Assembly: GCA_964491395.1 (NCBI GenBank)
Contig: CAZBGI010000002.1
Location: 1-64,000, forward strand
From: SKVR01 sp964491395
GTDB taxonomy: Bacteria > Bacteroidota > Bacteroidia > Bacteroidales > UBA7960
DNA length: 64,000 nt
Direction of reading: 5' to 3'
In this document: one piece after another, positions 1 through 8,691 of the stretch
Numbering within the stretch: the first letter of the stretch is position 1
How the letters are laid out: every line of letters begins with the position of its first letter
The notes under the pieces: model-generated
What the model was told of the DNA's origin: nothing
The model's input: only the letters and a program-made list of their open reading frames with translations
Database searches by the model: none
Program-made: the position numbers and the translations under genes

Positions 1-1075
1 AAAACAAATGCCTGAAAGGAACCAGCAACGATTCAAAAAACTTTTGTATGCGAGGTCGATGTTGCCATCGGGTATAATCAAAAGCTTCCGTATCCTTCAA
101 ACTCTCTTTAAAATGCTTGAGCAGCTGGCGGTTAAGACTACGATGTTCACCAAACAGGGCTATCTCATGTTGATAACGGAAACTGCGATAATCAAAGTTG
201 GCCGAGCCAATCAAAAAATATTTGCGGTCTACCATAAATATTTTGGAATGCACACTCTGGGACATGAAAAAATGGATATTGACTTTGGCACTGGCCAGTT
301 CGCCCAGGTACTTGATTGATAGAACATCCAGAATATGCACATCCGATTTTTTGGGAATGATAACATTCACCTTCACTCCCCTGGCCGAAGCATCCGCCAG
401 GGCTTTGCGCAGGTTGCTTCCTGGCAGGAAATAGGGCGTTTCCAGGAAAATCTCCCGCTCTGCTTTTCGTATAAGTTGCAGAAATTTACGTTGAATGGGC
501 TGATGCTGGATGCTGGGAACATCGCGTAATATTTCAAAGGTGTCAAAGCGGATTTTTTGCGTATACGCTACTTTATCATAAAAATATTTGTTGTGGATTT
601 TCAGGTTGTCTAAAAAGACTGTTTTGAAGTTTTGAGCGATTTCGCCCTGAATGCGAAACATCGATTCGCGCCAGTTGAGCGCATACCCACTCACGTTGGC
701 CGAGCCTATCCAGGAGATATGGTCATCTATCACCATGATTTTCCGGTGATCGCGCCGGTGATTTTTGGTGAAAGCATCCCAGGTAATTTTTATTTTTTTG
801 AAAAACGTGACTTCACCGCCCTCCTCAATAAGGTCTTTGAAGAAGGTCATATTGGAAGAGGCCCCCCAGGAGTCAATCAGCAATTTTATTTTTACCCCTT
901 CCCGGCATTTTCTGATGAGATTATCACGGACACGAATGCCTATGGGATCATTTCGAAAACGATATACCTCGAAATAGATATAATCCTTTGCATCATTGAT
1001 ATCGCTAAGCATAGCAGGAAAAAACAGCAAGGGATCGGAAAACAGCTTTATTTTCAGTTCATTGGCTGTGCTCAT
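1..1075 (-). CDS. Cardiolipin synthase / phospholipase D family protein (3' end cut by window edge)
   Basis: This phospholipase D superfamily protein probably transfers phosphatidyl groups to make cardiolipin at the inner membrane. The visible 358 residues carry two HKD motifs. In the first, H110, K112 and D117 are followed by the family's GSAN. In the second, H276, K278 and D283 are again followed by GSAN. No N-terminal membrane hairpin is present, so it resembles the shorter ClsB-type enzymes. The start ATG at 1073-1075 lies about 25 bases below a well-formed promoter. The reading frame is open to base 1, so only a short C-terminal piece should be missing. It is transcribed away from udk. 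The superfamily is certain. Cardiolipin synthase rather than another PLD activity is inferred from the layout. Confidence 0.85.
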   Translation of the reverse strand, partial: MSTANELKIKLFSDPLLFFPAMLSDINDAKDYIYFEVYRFRNDPIGIRVRDNLIRKCREGVKIKLLIDSWGASSNMTFFKDLIEEGGEVTFFKKIKITWDAFTKNHRRDHRKIMVIDDHISWIGSANVSGYALNWRESMFRIQGEIAQNFKTVFLDNLKIHNKYFYDKVAYTQKIRFDTFEILRDVPSIQHQPIQRKFLQLIRKAEREIFLETPYFLPGSNLRKALADASARGVKVNVIIPKKSDVHILDVLSIKYLGELASAKVNIHFFMSQSVHSKIFMVDRKYFLIGSANFDYRSFRYQHEIALFGEHRSLNRQLLKHFKESLKDTEAFDYTRWQHRPRIQKFFESLLVPFRHLF

Positions 1076-1106
1076 TTTCAGCAAGTTTTTCTAAAAATCC
1101 ATCAAC

Positions 1107-1137
1107 CAAACATACTTCTTTTTTGTCAAATTAACAA
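1107..1137 (-). promoter_or_regulatory. Bacteroidota-type promoter for the cardiolipin synthase gene
   Basis: Read on the minus strand, TTG (1135-1137), 20 bases, then TATGTTTG (1107-1114). This fits the TTTG / TAnnTTTG consensus of the Bacteroidota primary sigma factor. The expected transcript start leaves a leader of about 25 bases. Confidence 0.6.
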
Positions 1138-1212
1138 CGCATCAAAAAATAAATCCGCTGCGGTATTACCCGTTAACACAAAAAGTTTTATTTTTATTCT
1201 CCAAAAAGACTC

Positions 1213-1839
1213 ATGCTAATTATAGGAATTGCCGGGGGTTCTGGCTCCGGAAAATCGACAGTTGTGAAAAAAATTGTCGCCCGATTGCCCAAAAACAGTG
1301 TCTCCGTCATTTACCAGGATGCCTACTACAAGGACAATGGTAAGCTCTCTGCCGAGGAAAGGGCCCGAATCAACTTTGACCATCCCAGTGCCATCGAATT
1401 CAATTTATTGGTAAAACATCTGGATATGCTGCGTGAAGGAAAAGATATTCCCATGCCCATTTACTCCTACCTCACTTGTGCCAGGGCCAAAGAAACCATA
1501 CCCGTTGTGCCCAACGAAGTGGTTATCGTGGAAGGAATCCTGATCATGTCCAATCCTCGCTTGCGCGATCGCATGGATATCAAGATTTTCGTGGATGCTG
1601 ATGCCGACGATCGCCTCATGAGGGTTATCAAACGCGACATTGAGGAGAGAGGCCGTTCATTCATCGATGTGCTGGAACATTACGAGAGGTTTGTAAAACC
1701 CATGCACCTGCAGTTTATTGAGCCCAGCAAGCGTTATGCAGAAATCATCGTACCCCAGGGTGGTGAAAATCATGTGGCCATTGATATGATCACTTCACGC
1801 ATAAGAATTGCCCAGCAGGCTAAACAAATTGGAATGTAG
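1213..1839 (+). CDS. udk: Uridine kinase
   Basis: It phosphorylates uridine and cytidine with ATP or GTP in pyrimidine salvage, in the cytoplasm. The protein of 208 residues has the usual family length. It starts with a P-loop GGSGSGKS at residues 8-15, followed by the QDAYY and NFDHPSA segments that shape the nucleoside pocket in this family, and later the IVEGI strand and the RxxRDIxERGR lid region. The ATG at 1213 places the P-loop at the expected distance from the N-terminus. It stands alone between the divergent cardiolipin synthase gene and the PHP phosphatase gene. Confidence 0.95.
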   Translation: MLIIGIAGGSGSGKSTVVKKIVARLPKNSVSVIYQDAYYKDNGKLSAEERARINFDHPSAIEFNLLVKHLDMLREGKDIPMPIYSYLTCARAKETIPVVPNEVVIVEGILIMSNPRLRDRMDIKIFVDADADDRLMRVIKRDIEERGRSFIDVLEHYERFVKPMHLQFIEPSKRYAEIIVPQGGENHVAIDMITSRIRIAQQAKQIGM

Positions 1840-2012
1840 CGTGTTTGTTGAGCATATGTATATTATGAGTCATTCATGACAGATAAAAACAAATAGTTCA
1901 AATTAATCAGGGATAGACTTCTCTCTACCTTCGAATTGACAAGCAGAGTTTTTTCACCACACTAATGGGACTCAAAATTAATCATGCCGCAACCTTAAAA
2001 ACCGATAATGCT

Positions 2013-2843
2013 ATGATCCCACTTTATAATTTCCACAGCCATTCTCATCATTGCGACGGGAAGGAATCCATGGAAGAATATGTAAAAGCCGCCATTGATA
2101 AGAAGTTTATAGCCCTGGGCTTTTCTGCCCACTCTCCCCTGCCCTTTCCCAACGAATGGAGCCTAACACCTGAAAGTTTTCGCCAATATGTGCAAGAAGC
2201 CCGGTATCTCATTGATAAGTACAGCAATGAAATCGACCTTTACCTGGGCCTGGAGCTGGATTATATCCCCGGCCATTCAGAAGATTTCGCGGGTTTCATG
2301 AAAGATACGCCCCTGGATTACCATATTGGTTCGGTGCATTTGGTGCGTAGCGAGGAAGACGGGAAAATCTGGTTTATTGATGGCCCGGTAGAAGGGTATA
2401 TCAACGGAGTCAATGAGATATTCAAGGGTGATTTCAAGGCGGCTGTCACGGCATTTTACAAGCAGAGCATCCAGATGATAGAGACCCAGCAACCCCAAAT
2501 CATCGGCCATATTGATAAGGTGAAGATGAACAACAAACAACGCTGGTTTTCTACCAGCGAAAAGTGGTACATTGATTTGGTAGATCAAACCCTGGAAGCT
2601 GCTGCCCGCCATAATTGTATCATCGAGCTCAATACAAGAGGATTGTATACAGGAAAAAGCACTGAGTACTTTCCCTCTACCGACATTCTACACAAATGCC
2701 TTGACCTGGGCATTCCCATGATGGTCAATACGGATGCCCACCATCCCGATCAGCTGGACAAACACTTTACCGAAGGACATGATTTGTTGCGCAAAGTAGG
2801 ATTTAAAAGTGTGAAAACGCCCTTTTTTGAGATAGAAATATAG
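2013..2843 (+). CDS. PHP-domain phosphatase, histidinol-phosphatase (HisK) type
   Basis: A metal-dependent phosphoesterase of the PHP superfamily, closest in pattern to HisK-type histidinol phosphatases of histidine synthesis. From the ATG at 2013 the protein begins MIPLYNFHSH, so the first metal ligands (HxH) are at residues 8 and 10, as in the family. Further metal-site segments are GFSAHSP, the GLELDY strand, HIDKVK and NTDAHHPDQL. An in-frame ATG at 1965 would add 16 residues of unpromising sequence. A weak -7 element, TACCTTCG at 1926-1933, would allow either start. No other his gene is nearby, so the substrate remains inferred. Confidence 0.8.
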   Translation: MIPLYNFHSHSHHCDGKESMEEYVKAAIDKKFIALGFSAHSPLPFPNEWSLTPESFRQYVQEARYLIDKYSNEIDLYLGLELDYIPGHSEDFAGFMKDTPLDYHIGSVHLVRSEEDGKIWFIDGPVEGYINGVNEIFKGDFKAAVTAFYKQSIQMIETQQPQIIGHIDKVKMNNKQRWFSTSEKWYIDLVDQTLEAAARHNCIIELNTRGLYTGKSTEYFPSTDILHKCLDLGIPMMVNTDAHHPDQLDKHFTEGHDLLRKVGFKSVKTPFFEIEI

Positions 2844-2901
2844 GTAGTGTTTCCGGTGGGATATCCTCATTTTTTAGAGGAAAACCTACCAACATAATTA
2901 C

Positions 2902-2909
2902 TACCTTTG
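2902..2909 (+). promoter_or_regulatory. -7 element TACCTTTG upstream of the PurF-like gene
   Basis: A perfect TAnnTTTG -7 element 18 bases before the ATG at 2928. I see no good -33 element at the usual spacing. It matters because the longer reading frame from a TTG at 2907 would begin inside this element, which argues for 2928. Confidence 0.5.
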
Positions 2910-2927
2910 TGCCTTAATAACAACTTC

Positions 2928-4829
2928 ATGAGCGACTCAATCAAGCATGAATGCGGCATTGTGCTGCTTAGGCTGCTCAAGCCACTGGAATATTATGTAG
3001 CCAAATACGGCACAGCCTTTTACGGCCCCGACAAAATGTATCTTTTGATGGAAAAACAACACAACCGGGGCCAGGATGGAGCCGGCCTGGGGAGTGTTAA
3101 ATTCGATATGCAACCCGGTACCCGTTACATGAGTCGTATTCGAAGCACTACATCCAACCCCATCAAGGATATTTTTGCACAGTTTCATGCAGGGGTGCAG
3201 GAAGCCATTGGCCTGAAACCTGAAAGACTCAAAGATGTGAACTGGTTGAAAAACCACATAGATCTGATAGGTGAATTATACCTGGGACATTTGCGCTACG
3301 GTACTTTTGGGAAAAACGCCATTGAAAATACCCATCCTTTCCTCAGGGAAAACAACTGGATGTCGAAAAATCTCATGATCGCCGGCAATTTTAACCTTAC
3401 CAATGTAGACGAATTGTTTACCAGTTTGATCAACATTGGGCAGCATCCCAATAAAACCTCCGATACCGTAACCATCCTTGAAAAGGTGGGCCATTTCCTG
3501 GATGATGAAAACGAAGATTTGTATCGCAAATATAAAAAGCAGGGATATTCCAAAAAAGAGATTTCTCCTTTTATTGCCAAAAATCTTGATTTGGCATCAG
3601 TACTCTCCAACGCCAGCAAATACTGGGATGGAGGGTATGTGCTGGGAGGATTGCTGGGTCATGGAGACGCTTTCATCATGAGAGATCCTTCGGGGATACG
3701 ACCTGCCTATTACTACAAAGATGATGAAATAGTGGTGGCGGCCTCCGAAAGGCCGGTCATTCAAACTACTTTCAAAGTACCTATTGAATCGATTCAGGAA
3801 ATTTCACCGGGTCATGCCCTGATCATCAAAAAGGATGGCCATTTTAGCGATGTAGAGGTGAAAAAGCCTTTGCAAAGAAAATCATGCAGTTTCGAAAGAA
3901 TCTATTTCTCCAGGGGAACCGATGCAGAGATTTACCGCGAAAGGAAACTTCTGGGAAAACTGCTGGTGCCGGCCATCCTCCGAACCATCAATCACGATCT
4001 GGAAAATACCATTTTTTCCTACATCCCCAATACCGCTATCGCTGCCTACAAAGGGATGGTTGAAGGGTTGCATGCATTTTGCGATGAGGTGAAAAAAGAC
4101 CGGCTCGTACAATTGCAGGGCGATATGGATCCGGCAAAAATTGAAAAAATCCTGCAATTGCATCCCCGCATTGACCAGATTGCCGTGAAAGATGCCAAAC
4201 TACGCACTTTCATCACCCAGGATAATGCACGCGATGATCTGGTTACCCACGTCTACGATGTTACTTACGGTGTAGTGAAAGAAAATCGTGACAGCCTGGT
4301 GGTAATTGACGATTCGATAGTACGAGGCACTACCCTTAAAAACAGTATCATCCGAATTCTGGACAGGCTCGGTCCCAAAAAGATCGTGATTGTGAGCTCG
4401 GCGCCCCAAATCAGGTATCCCGACTGTTATGGCATTGATATGGCCAAACTCTCCGATTTTATTGCGTTCAGGGCCACCATAGCGTTGCTCAAAGATACCC
4501 ACCAGGAAGCCATCATCAACGAAGTATATAAAAAATGCAAAGCTTCCGAACTTTTGCCCAAGGAAGAGGTTGTCAACCATGTAAGAGAAATCTACAAACC
4601 TTTTAAACCCGAAGAAATATCGGCAAAAATTGCAGAAATGCTTCATACTCCTGATGTAAATGCAGAGGTGGAGATTGTTTTCCAGTCCATTGAGGATTTG
4701 CACAAAGCCTGCCCGGGACACAAGGGCGACTGGTACTTTACCGGCGAATATCCCACACCCGGAGGTAACAAGGTGGTCAATCGCTCTTTCATCAATTACA
4801 TTGAAGGAAAAAACGAGCGAGCCTACTAA
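2928..4829 (+). CDS. Amidophosphoribosyltransferase, long Bacteroidota-type PurF
   Basis: It has the architecture of the enzyme that moves glutamine amide nitrogen to PRPP in the first step of purine synthesis. The N-terminal half is an Ntn-type glutamine amidotransferase: MSDSIKHECGI places a candidate nucleophile cysteine at residue 9 after a short propeptide, followed by KQHNRGQDGAG, GHLRYGT and RDPSGIRPAYYY. The C-terminal half is a phosphoribosyltransferase with the PRPP loop VVIDDSIVRGTT. At 633 residues it is much longer than typical PurF (about 470-500), with extra sequence between the domains and an extension of roughly 110 residues after the PRPP loop. This long form occurs widely in Bacteroidota. 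Whether it is the housekeeping PurF or a paralogue cannot be told here, so no symbol is given. Confidence 0.85.
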   Translation: MSDSIKHECGIVLLRLLKPLEYYVAKYGTAFYGPDKMYLLMEKQHNRGQDGAGLGSVKFDMQPGTRYMSRIRSTTSNPIKDIFAQFHAGVQEAIGLKPERLKDVNWLKNHIDLIGELYLGHLRYGTFGKNAIENTHPFLRENNWMSKNLMIAGNFNLTNVDELFTSLINIGQHPNKTSDTVTILEKVGHFLDDENEDLYRKYKKQGYSKKEISPFIAKNLDLASVLSNASKYWDGGYVLGGLLGHGDAFIMRDPSGIRPAYYYKDDEIVVAASERPVIQTTFKVPIESIQEISPGHALIIKKDGHFSDVEVKKPLQRKSCSFERIYFSRGTDAEIYRERKLLGKLLVPAILRTINHDLENTIFSYIPNTAIAAYKGMVEGLHAFCDEVKKDRLVQLQGDMDPAKIEKILQLHPRIDQIAVKDAKLRTFITQDNARDDLVTHVYDVTYGVVKENRDSLVVIDDSIVRGTTLKNSIIRILDRLGPKKIVIVSSAPQIRYPDCYGIDMAKLSDFIAFRATIALLKDTHQEAIINEVYKKCKASELLPKEEVVNHVREIYKPFKPEEISAKIAEMLHTPDVNAEVEIVFQSIEDLHKACPGHKGDWYFTGEYPTPGGNKVVNRSFINYIEGKNERAY

Positions 4830-4921
4830 AAATAAGTCCTTGCCGGCTGCTTTTTCACCGATAGGGTGGAAGTACATGATTTTTCCTGCACTTCATCCGC
4901 ACACCCCATAATAAAACTGAC

Positions 4922-5578
4922 ATGAATGCTTACATTCAGAATCTAATCTTACAGGGAGAACACCAGAAACAAGATTTCAAATTTCAGGTGAATGACTCAC
5001 GAAAAATTGCCCGCACCCTTTCTGCTTTTGCCAATACCAATGGAGGAAAACTCCTGATCGGGGTGAAAGACAATGGAGTAGTGGCAGGAGTGAGGTCAGA
5101 GGAAGAATTTTATATGATAGAGGCCGCTGCCCGCATGTATTGCAAACCGGAAATAAATTTTGCCCATCGCATCTGGAATGTGGAGGGTAAAACCGTGTTG
5201 GAAATAGATATACCTGAACTGGAAAGGAAACCTTGTTTTGCGGAAAACGAACAGCAAAAGTGGATGGCGTACATTCGTGTCAAAGATCAGAATTTCCTGG
5301 CCACTACCTTGCAGTTAAAGCTATGGAAGCGAAAAAACAGCAACAACGGCACTTTTATCCGCTATGGTGTTCAGGAAAAATTGCTGCTCCAATACCTGGA
5401 AGAACATCCTTTTATCACCATTGGAAAATTTTGTAAAATCGCTTCCATCCCTCGGTATCTGGCCGAAAATCTTATGGTTAACCTGATGATTACCGATATT
5501 ATTGAGATGGGGCGCAATGAAAAGATGAGCTGGTTTCGACTGAAAGATCCCGGCGATAAAACTTACGGAGAGGATTAA
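4922..5578 (+). CDS. AlbA_2 (schlafen AlbA-like) domain putative ATP-binding or regulatory protein
   Basis: The first 120 or so residues show the AlbA_2 pattern: EHQKQDFKFQ (equivalent of the E-x-x-x-x-E/D-F-K start), SAFANTNGGKLLIGVKDNG, and a strand with RVKDQN. Proteins with this domain are often annotated as putative transcriptional regulators or nucleases, and the activity is mostly unproven. The rest, about residues 120-218, could form a small helical DNA-binding domain (LEEHPFITIGKFCKIASIPRYLAENLM), which is my inference. Its stop codon runs straight into a bidirectional terminator, so it ends its transcription unit. Confidence 0.7.
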   Translation: MNAYIQNLILQGEHQKQDFKFQVNDSRKIARTLSAFANTNGGKLLIGVKDNGVVAGVRSEEEFYMIEAAARMYCKPEINFAHRIWNVEGKTVLEIDIPELERKPCFAENEQQKWMAYIRVKDQNFLATTLQLKLWKRKNSNNGTFIRYGVQEKLLLQYLEEHPFITIGKFCKIASIPRYLAENLMVNLMITDIIEMGRNEKMSWFRLKDPGDKTYGED

Positions 5579-5580
5579 AA

Positions 5581-5609
5581 AAAAACCGGCCTGAAACAAG
5601 CCGGTTTTT
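5581..5609. terminator. Bidirectional intrinsic terminator
   Basis: The 10-base arms AAAAACCGGC (5581-5590) and GCCGGTTTTT (5600-5609) flank a 9-base loop. A-run and T-run ends let it serve both the AlbA_2 gene on the plus strand and the tRNA on the minus strand. Confidence 0.85.
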
Positions 5610-5610
5610 G

Positions 5611-5684
5611 TGGAGAATATCGGGCTCGAACCGATGACCTCTTGGCTGCCAGCCAAACGCTCTAGCCAACTGAGCTAATTCCCC
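5611..5684 (-). tRNA. tRNA-Ala (anticodon GGC)
   Basis: On the minus strand all cloverleaf parts can be drawn: acceptor GGGGAAT/ATTCTCC, D-arm GCTC...GAGC, anticodon stem TTTGG/CCAAG with loop CTGGCAG (anticodon GGC, reading GCC), and T-arm ATCGG/CCGAT with TTCGAGC. The acceptor stem has a G-U pair at the third position, the identity element of alanine tRNAs, which agrees with the anticodon. The discriminator base is A. CCA is not encoded. Confidence 0.95.
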
Positions 5685-5697
5685 GTTTTATAGTTTG

Positions 5698-5728
5698 CAA
5701 AATTAGCAGGTTTTATTAATTTGGCCAA
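5698..5728 (-). promoter_or_regulatory. Promoter of tRNA-Ala
   Basis: On the minus strand TTG (5726-5728, extended to TTTG), exactly 20 bases, then TAATTTTG (5698-5705). The expected start lies about 7 bases before the mature tRNA. The -33 element sits in the palindrome ATTTGGCCAAAT (5719-5730), which also offers a TTTG to the opposite strand toward thpR. Confidence 0.7.
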
Positions 5729-5754
5729 ATATTTTTTCTTTTTTTCGTACGATT

Positions 5755-6318
5755 ATGCCACGTCTGTTTATTGCCATTAAAATACATCCGGAAGAAAAGC
5801 TGCTTAACATCCTGGAAACCCTCCGTCAAAATTTTTCTTCCGACGCTATAAATTGGGTAAAACCGGAAAATATGCATATCACCCTTAAATTTTTGGGTGA
5901 TACTTTGCAGAAAGATATTCCTTCCATAATTGCCCGGCTCAAAAGCTGTGCCTATACTCTTACACCTTTTGATTTCAATATCCGGAGTTTCGGCTATTTC
6001 GGCAATTTACGCTTTCCCCGGGTACTTTGGCTGGGCATAGAGCAGGAGGGAAACCCTATTGGAAATGCATACCAGCAGGTACAGACAGAAATGGAAATCC
6101 TCGGGTATCCTACGGAAAAACAAGCTTTTAACCCTCATCTTACCATTGGCAGAGTGAAAAAAATTCAGGATACACAAAAACTCAGAGAACTGGAAAGCGA
6201 ACTGGAAGGAAGCCTGTTTCAGCAGGTCTCCATTGATTCCTTTGAACTGTACAAAAGTAAACTTACTCCTGAGGGACCTGTTTACAGTGTAGTGGAAAAA
6301 TTTTCTCTGCTCCTGTAA
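5755..6318 (+). CDS. thpR: RNA 2',3'-cyclic phosphodiesterase
   Basis: A 2H phosphoesterase that opens 2',3'-cyclic phosphates on RNA ends (formerly called 2'-5' RNA ligase). The two HxTx motifs are HITLKFLG near residue 43 and HLTIGRV near residue 130. The start MPRLFIAI is the typical first strand, and 187 residues is the family size. It is followed 24 bases later by the fructosamine-kinase-like gene in the same direction, so the two may be cotranscribed. Confidence 0.9.
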   Translation: MPRLFIAIKIHPEEKLLNILETLRQNFSSDAINWVKPENMHITLKFLGDTLQKDIPSIIARLKSCAYTLTPFDFNIRSFGYFGNLRFPRVLWLGIEQEGNPIGNAYQQVQTEMEILGYPTEKQAFNPHLTIGRVKKIQDTQKLRELESELEGSLFQQVSIDSFELYKSKLTPEGPVYSVVEKFSLLL

Positions 6319-6342
6319 CCCAAACGAATAAAATAAAGCATT

Positions 6343-7218
6343 ATGGACAAAATTCATGAGGAATTATTTCTTACCATCCTCGAAAACTACCACGGTATCA
6401 AAGACAAAATAATCTCCACGCGTCCTTTATCGGGGGGCGACATCAACCAGGCCGCGAAAATTGAAACCGGCGAGGGATTGTGGTTTGCCAAATGGAACCA
6501 TGCCAATGCTTTTCCCGGCATGTTTGAAGCTGAGGCAAAAGGGCTTGATTTGTTAGGCAGGGCAGGGGAGTTATTCGTCCCTAAGGTAGTAGGTTTTGGT
6601 GAGATGAAAAATGAAAGTATGCTTGTACTGGAATACATCGAAACCGGCAGAGAAAATTCTGATTTTTGGAATGACTTTGGAAAGGGACTGGCTGCCATGC
6701 ATAAACATTCGGAATCATTTTTCGGGCTTGATCATGATAATTACATTGGAAGTCTTCCCCAGTATAATCGTAAGCATGATAACTGGGTAGAATTTTTTAT
6801 CAGTTGCAGAATTGAAGAGCAAATCAGGATGGCTCGAAACAAGAACAGAATAGATAAGGGTACCATTCGTCAGTTTGAACGTCTCTACGTTCATCTCAAC
6901 GACTTTTTCCCGGAGGAAAAACCCTCTCTCGTACATGGGGATTTATGGAGTGGCAATTTTATGATCCACCAAAAGGGTGATGCATGCATTTTTGATCCTG
7001 CTGTTTATTATGGACACAGGCTCATGGATATAGGTATGTCAAAACTTTTTGGTGGTTTTTCATCTCAGTTTTATGAAGCCTATCATAATGAATATCCCCT
7101 GGAAAATAACTGGGAAAATGCCATTGAAATTGCCAATTTGTATCCCCTGATGGTGCATGTTAACCTTTTTGGAGGAGGTTATATGGGATCGGTAAACAGG
7201 GTACTGCGAAGATTCTGA
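6343..7218 (+). CDS. Fructosamine kinase family protein
   Basis: A small-molecule kinase with the protein-kinase-like fold. Family members phosphorylate ketosamines on glycated proteins or amino acids and start their repair. The catalytic loop HGDLWSGNF is near residue 200, and the DPAVYYGHR metal-binding loop follows about 20 residues later. An N-terminal PLSGGDIN glycine-rich segment and a later VLEYIE hinge are present. The length of 291 residues is typical of bacterial FN3K-like proteins. It converges on lutB. No substrate can be assigned from context. Confidence 0.85.
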   Translation: MDKIHEELFLTILENYHGIKDKIISTRPLSGGDINQAAKIETGEGLWFAKWNHANAFPGMFEAEAKGLDLLGRAGELFVPKVVGFGEMKNESMLVLEYIETGRENSDFWNDFGKGLAAMHKHSESFFGLDHDNYIGSLPQYNRKHDNWVEFFISCRIEEQIRMARNKNRIDKGTIRQFERLYVHLNDFFPEEKPSLVHGDLWSGNFMIHQKGDACIFDPAVYYGHRLMDIGMSKLFGGFSSQFYEAYHNEYPLENNWENAIEIANLYPLMVHVNLFGGGYMGSVNRVLRRF

Positions 7219-7281
7219 TAAAAATTCATCGTTGCAGCGCAAAATTTGCGCCGGAAAAACATGTAAATTTTAATTGTTAGT

Positions 7282-8667
7282 TTATTTTTTTAATCCCTCA
7301 CGTTCCTGCCACAGCCGTCCGAAATTTTTGGATGCCACAGGAGGGAGGTCTCTTCTTTTTCCCCAGCTTTTTCCAAACAATTTTTTAAGGGCAAAATTTT
7401 TCATTTTAGCCCCGGCAAAGTCCATCAACTTGCGGTTCATCATCACCTTTTTCCAGGCATACATCCCCAGGTTTTCGATGCGCGGAGACAAATTACTTTT
7501 TACTGCTGCATTTCTGTTTTCCAGCAACAAATGATGTAAATCAATATTTACCGGGCACACTTCTGTGCATTTGCCACAAAGTGAAGTAGCGTAACTAAGA
7601 TGTTTATAATGCATCATTGACCGTAAATGAGGGGTAATTACCGCCCCGATAGGTCCTGAATAAACACTTCCATAACTATGACCGCCAATGTTGTGATAAA
7701 CCGGGCAACCATTCAAACAGGAACCGCAACGAATACACGACAATGCGCGTCTCTGCGGGGTTTGGGCCAACAGTTGGGTTCGTCCGTTATCCAGTAAAAT
7801 TACATACATCTCATCCGGACCGTCCACTTCATTCTTCTGTCGCGGTCCGCTGATAATGCTGTTGTAAGTAGTAATATTCTGCCCGGTTCCAAAAGTAGCC
7901 AGCAACGGCCAAAAGAGATGCAAATCCTCTATTTTTTCAATCACTTTTTCAATGCCGGCCACCACGATATGCAGAGGAGGCATAGAAGAACATAATACTC
8001 CGTTTCCTTCATTTTCTGTCAGTGCAATGGCACCACTACCGGAAATGATAAAATTGGCACCGGTAATTCCGGCACCGGCAGAAGCAAATTTTTTCCGTAG
8101 CGTTTTTCGCACAAAAGCTGTAATCTGTTGTGGAGTACTTTCAGCGTCAAGTCCGAATTTTTCATGAAAGATGCGTGCGATATCCGCAGCCGATTTATGC
8201 ATTACAGGGGTGACAATATGATAGGGTTTATCATCGGAAATCTGTACAATGTATTCCCCTAGATCGGTTTCTATGCTTTCAATTCCATGAGGCTTAAGAA
8301 ACTGGTCCAGCTGCAATTCTTCCGTAACCATGGATTTGGATTTCACAAGCATCTTCACCCCACGCTTTTGCAGAATATCAAGTATGAGCCGGTTGGCTTC
8401 ATCTGCATCCTGAGCCCAGAGAACTTTACCGCCGTTACGTGTAAAATGTTGTTCAAAACTCTTTAGGCTATCTTCCAGGTGCTCAATGCTTTTAAACTTT
8501 TTCAAAGATGCCTGTCTGCGGGCCATAGCCAGATTAACATACTGTTGTTTTCCCCGTACCACAGCAGCATTGTACTTCGACATGTTGTAAGTTATGGTGC
8601 TACGATGCTTTAAATCAAAAGATTTTACTTCTGAATCCGCCAGGAACTTTTGAAAAATTTCGCTCAT
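7282..8667 (-). CDS. lutB: LutB-type iron-sulfur protein of lactate utilisation
   Basis: LutB carries two 4Fe-4S clusters and works with LutA and LutC in oxidising L-lactate to pyruvate in other bacteria. The N-terminal two thirds is the LUD domain, with the DADEANRLILDILQKRG and LVKSKSMVTEE segments. Near residue 309 lies CIRCGSCLNGCPVY and near 363 CGKCTEVCPV, the two cluster-binding motifs. Its 461 residues match the family. It starts 24 bases after rpiB and should share its transcript. Neither lutA nor lutC is visible in the window, which is unusual, so the name gives the family and the lactate role is inferred. Confidence 0.8.
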   Translation of the reverse strand: MSEIFQKFLADSEVKSFDLKHRSTITYNMSKYNAAVVRGKQQYVNLAMARRQASLKKFKSIEHLEDSLKSFEQHFTRNGGKVLWAQDADEANRLILDILQKRGVKMLVKSKSMVTEELQLDQFLKPHGIESIETDLGEYIVQISDDKPYHIVTPVMHKSAADIARIFHEKFGLDAESTPQQITAFVRKTLRKKFASAGAGITGANFIISGSGAIALTENEGNGVLCSSMPPLHIVVAGIEKVIEKIEDLHLFWPLLATFGTGQNITTYNSIISGPRQKNEVDGPDEMYVILLDNGRTQLLAQTPQRRALSCIRCGSCLNGCPVYHNIGGHSYGSVYSGPIGAVITPHLRSMMHYKHLSYATSLCGKCTEVCPVNIDLHHLLLENRNAAVKSNLSPRIENLGMYAWKKVMMNRKLMDFAGAKMKNFALKKLFGKSWGKRRDLPPVASKNFGRLWQEREGLKK

Positions 8668-8691
8668 GATTAGGGTTTTGTCAGAAACAAA

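Noticed and set aside
8..1219. Several plus-strand open frames, the longest 195 codons from base 632
   Set aside because: They lie opposite the cardiolipin synthase gene, whose minus-strand frame shows both HKD motifs and is open to the window edge. They are antisense shadows.
2907..2927. TTG start giving seven extra residues on the PurF-like protein
   Set aside because: It lies inside the TACCTTTG promoter element and would not be transcribed. The ATG at 2928 places the cysteine in the normal position.
7237..7251. Palindrome GCGCAAAATTTGCGC between the convergent fructosamine kinase and lutB genes
   Set aside because: It would form a hairpin, but no T-run follows on either strand, so it was not called a terminator.
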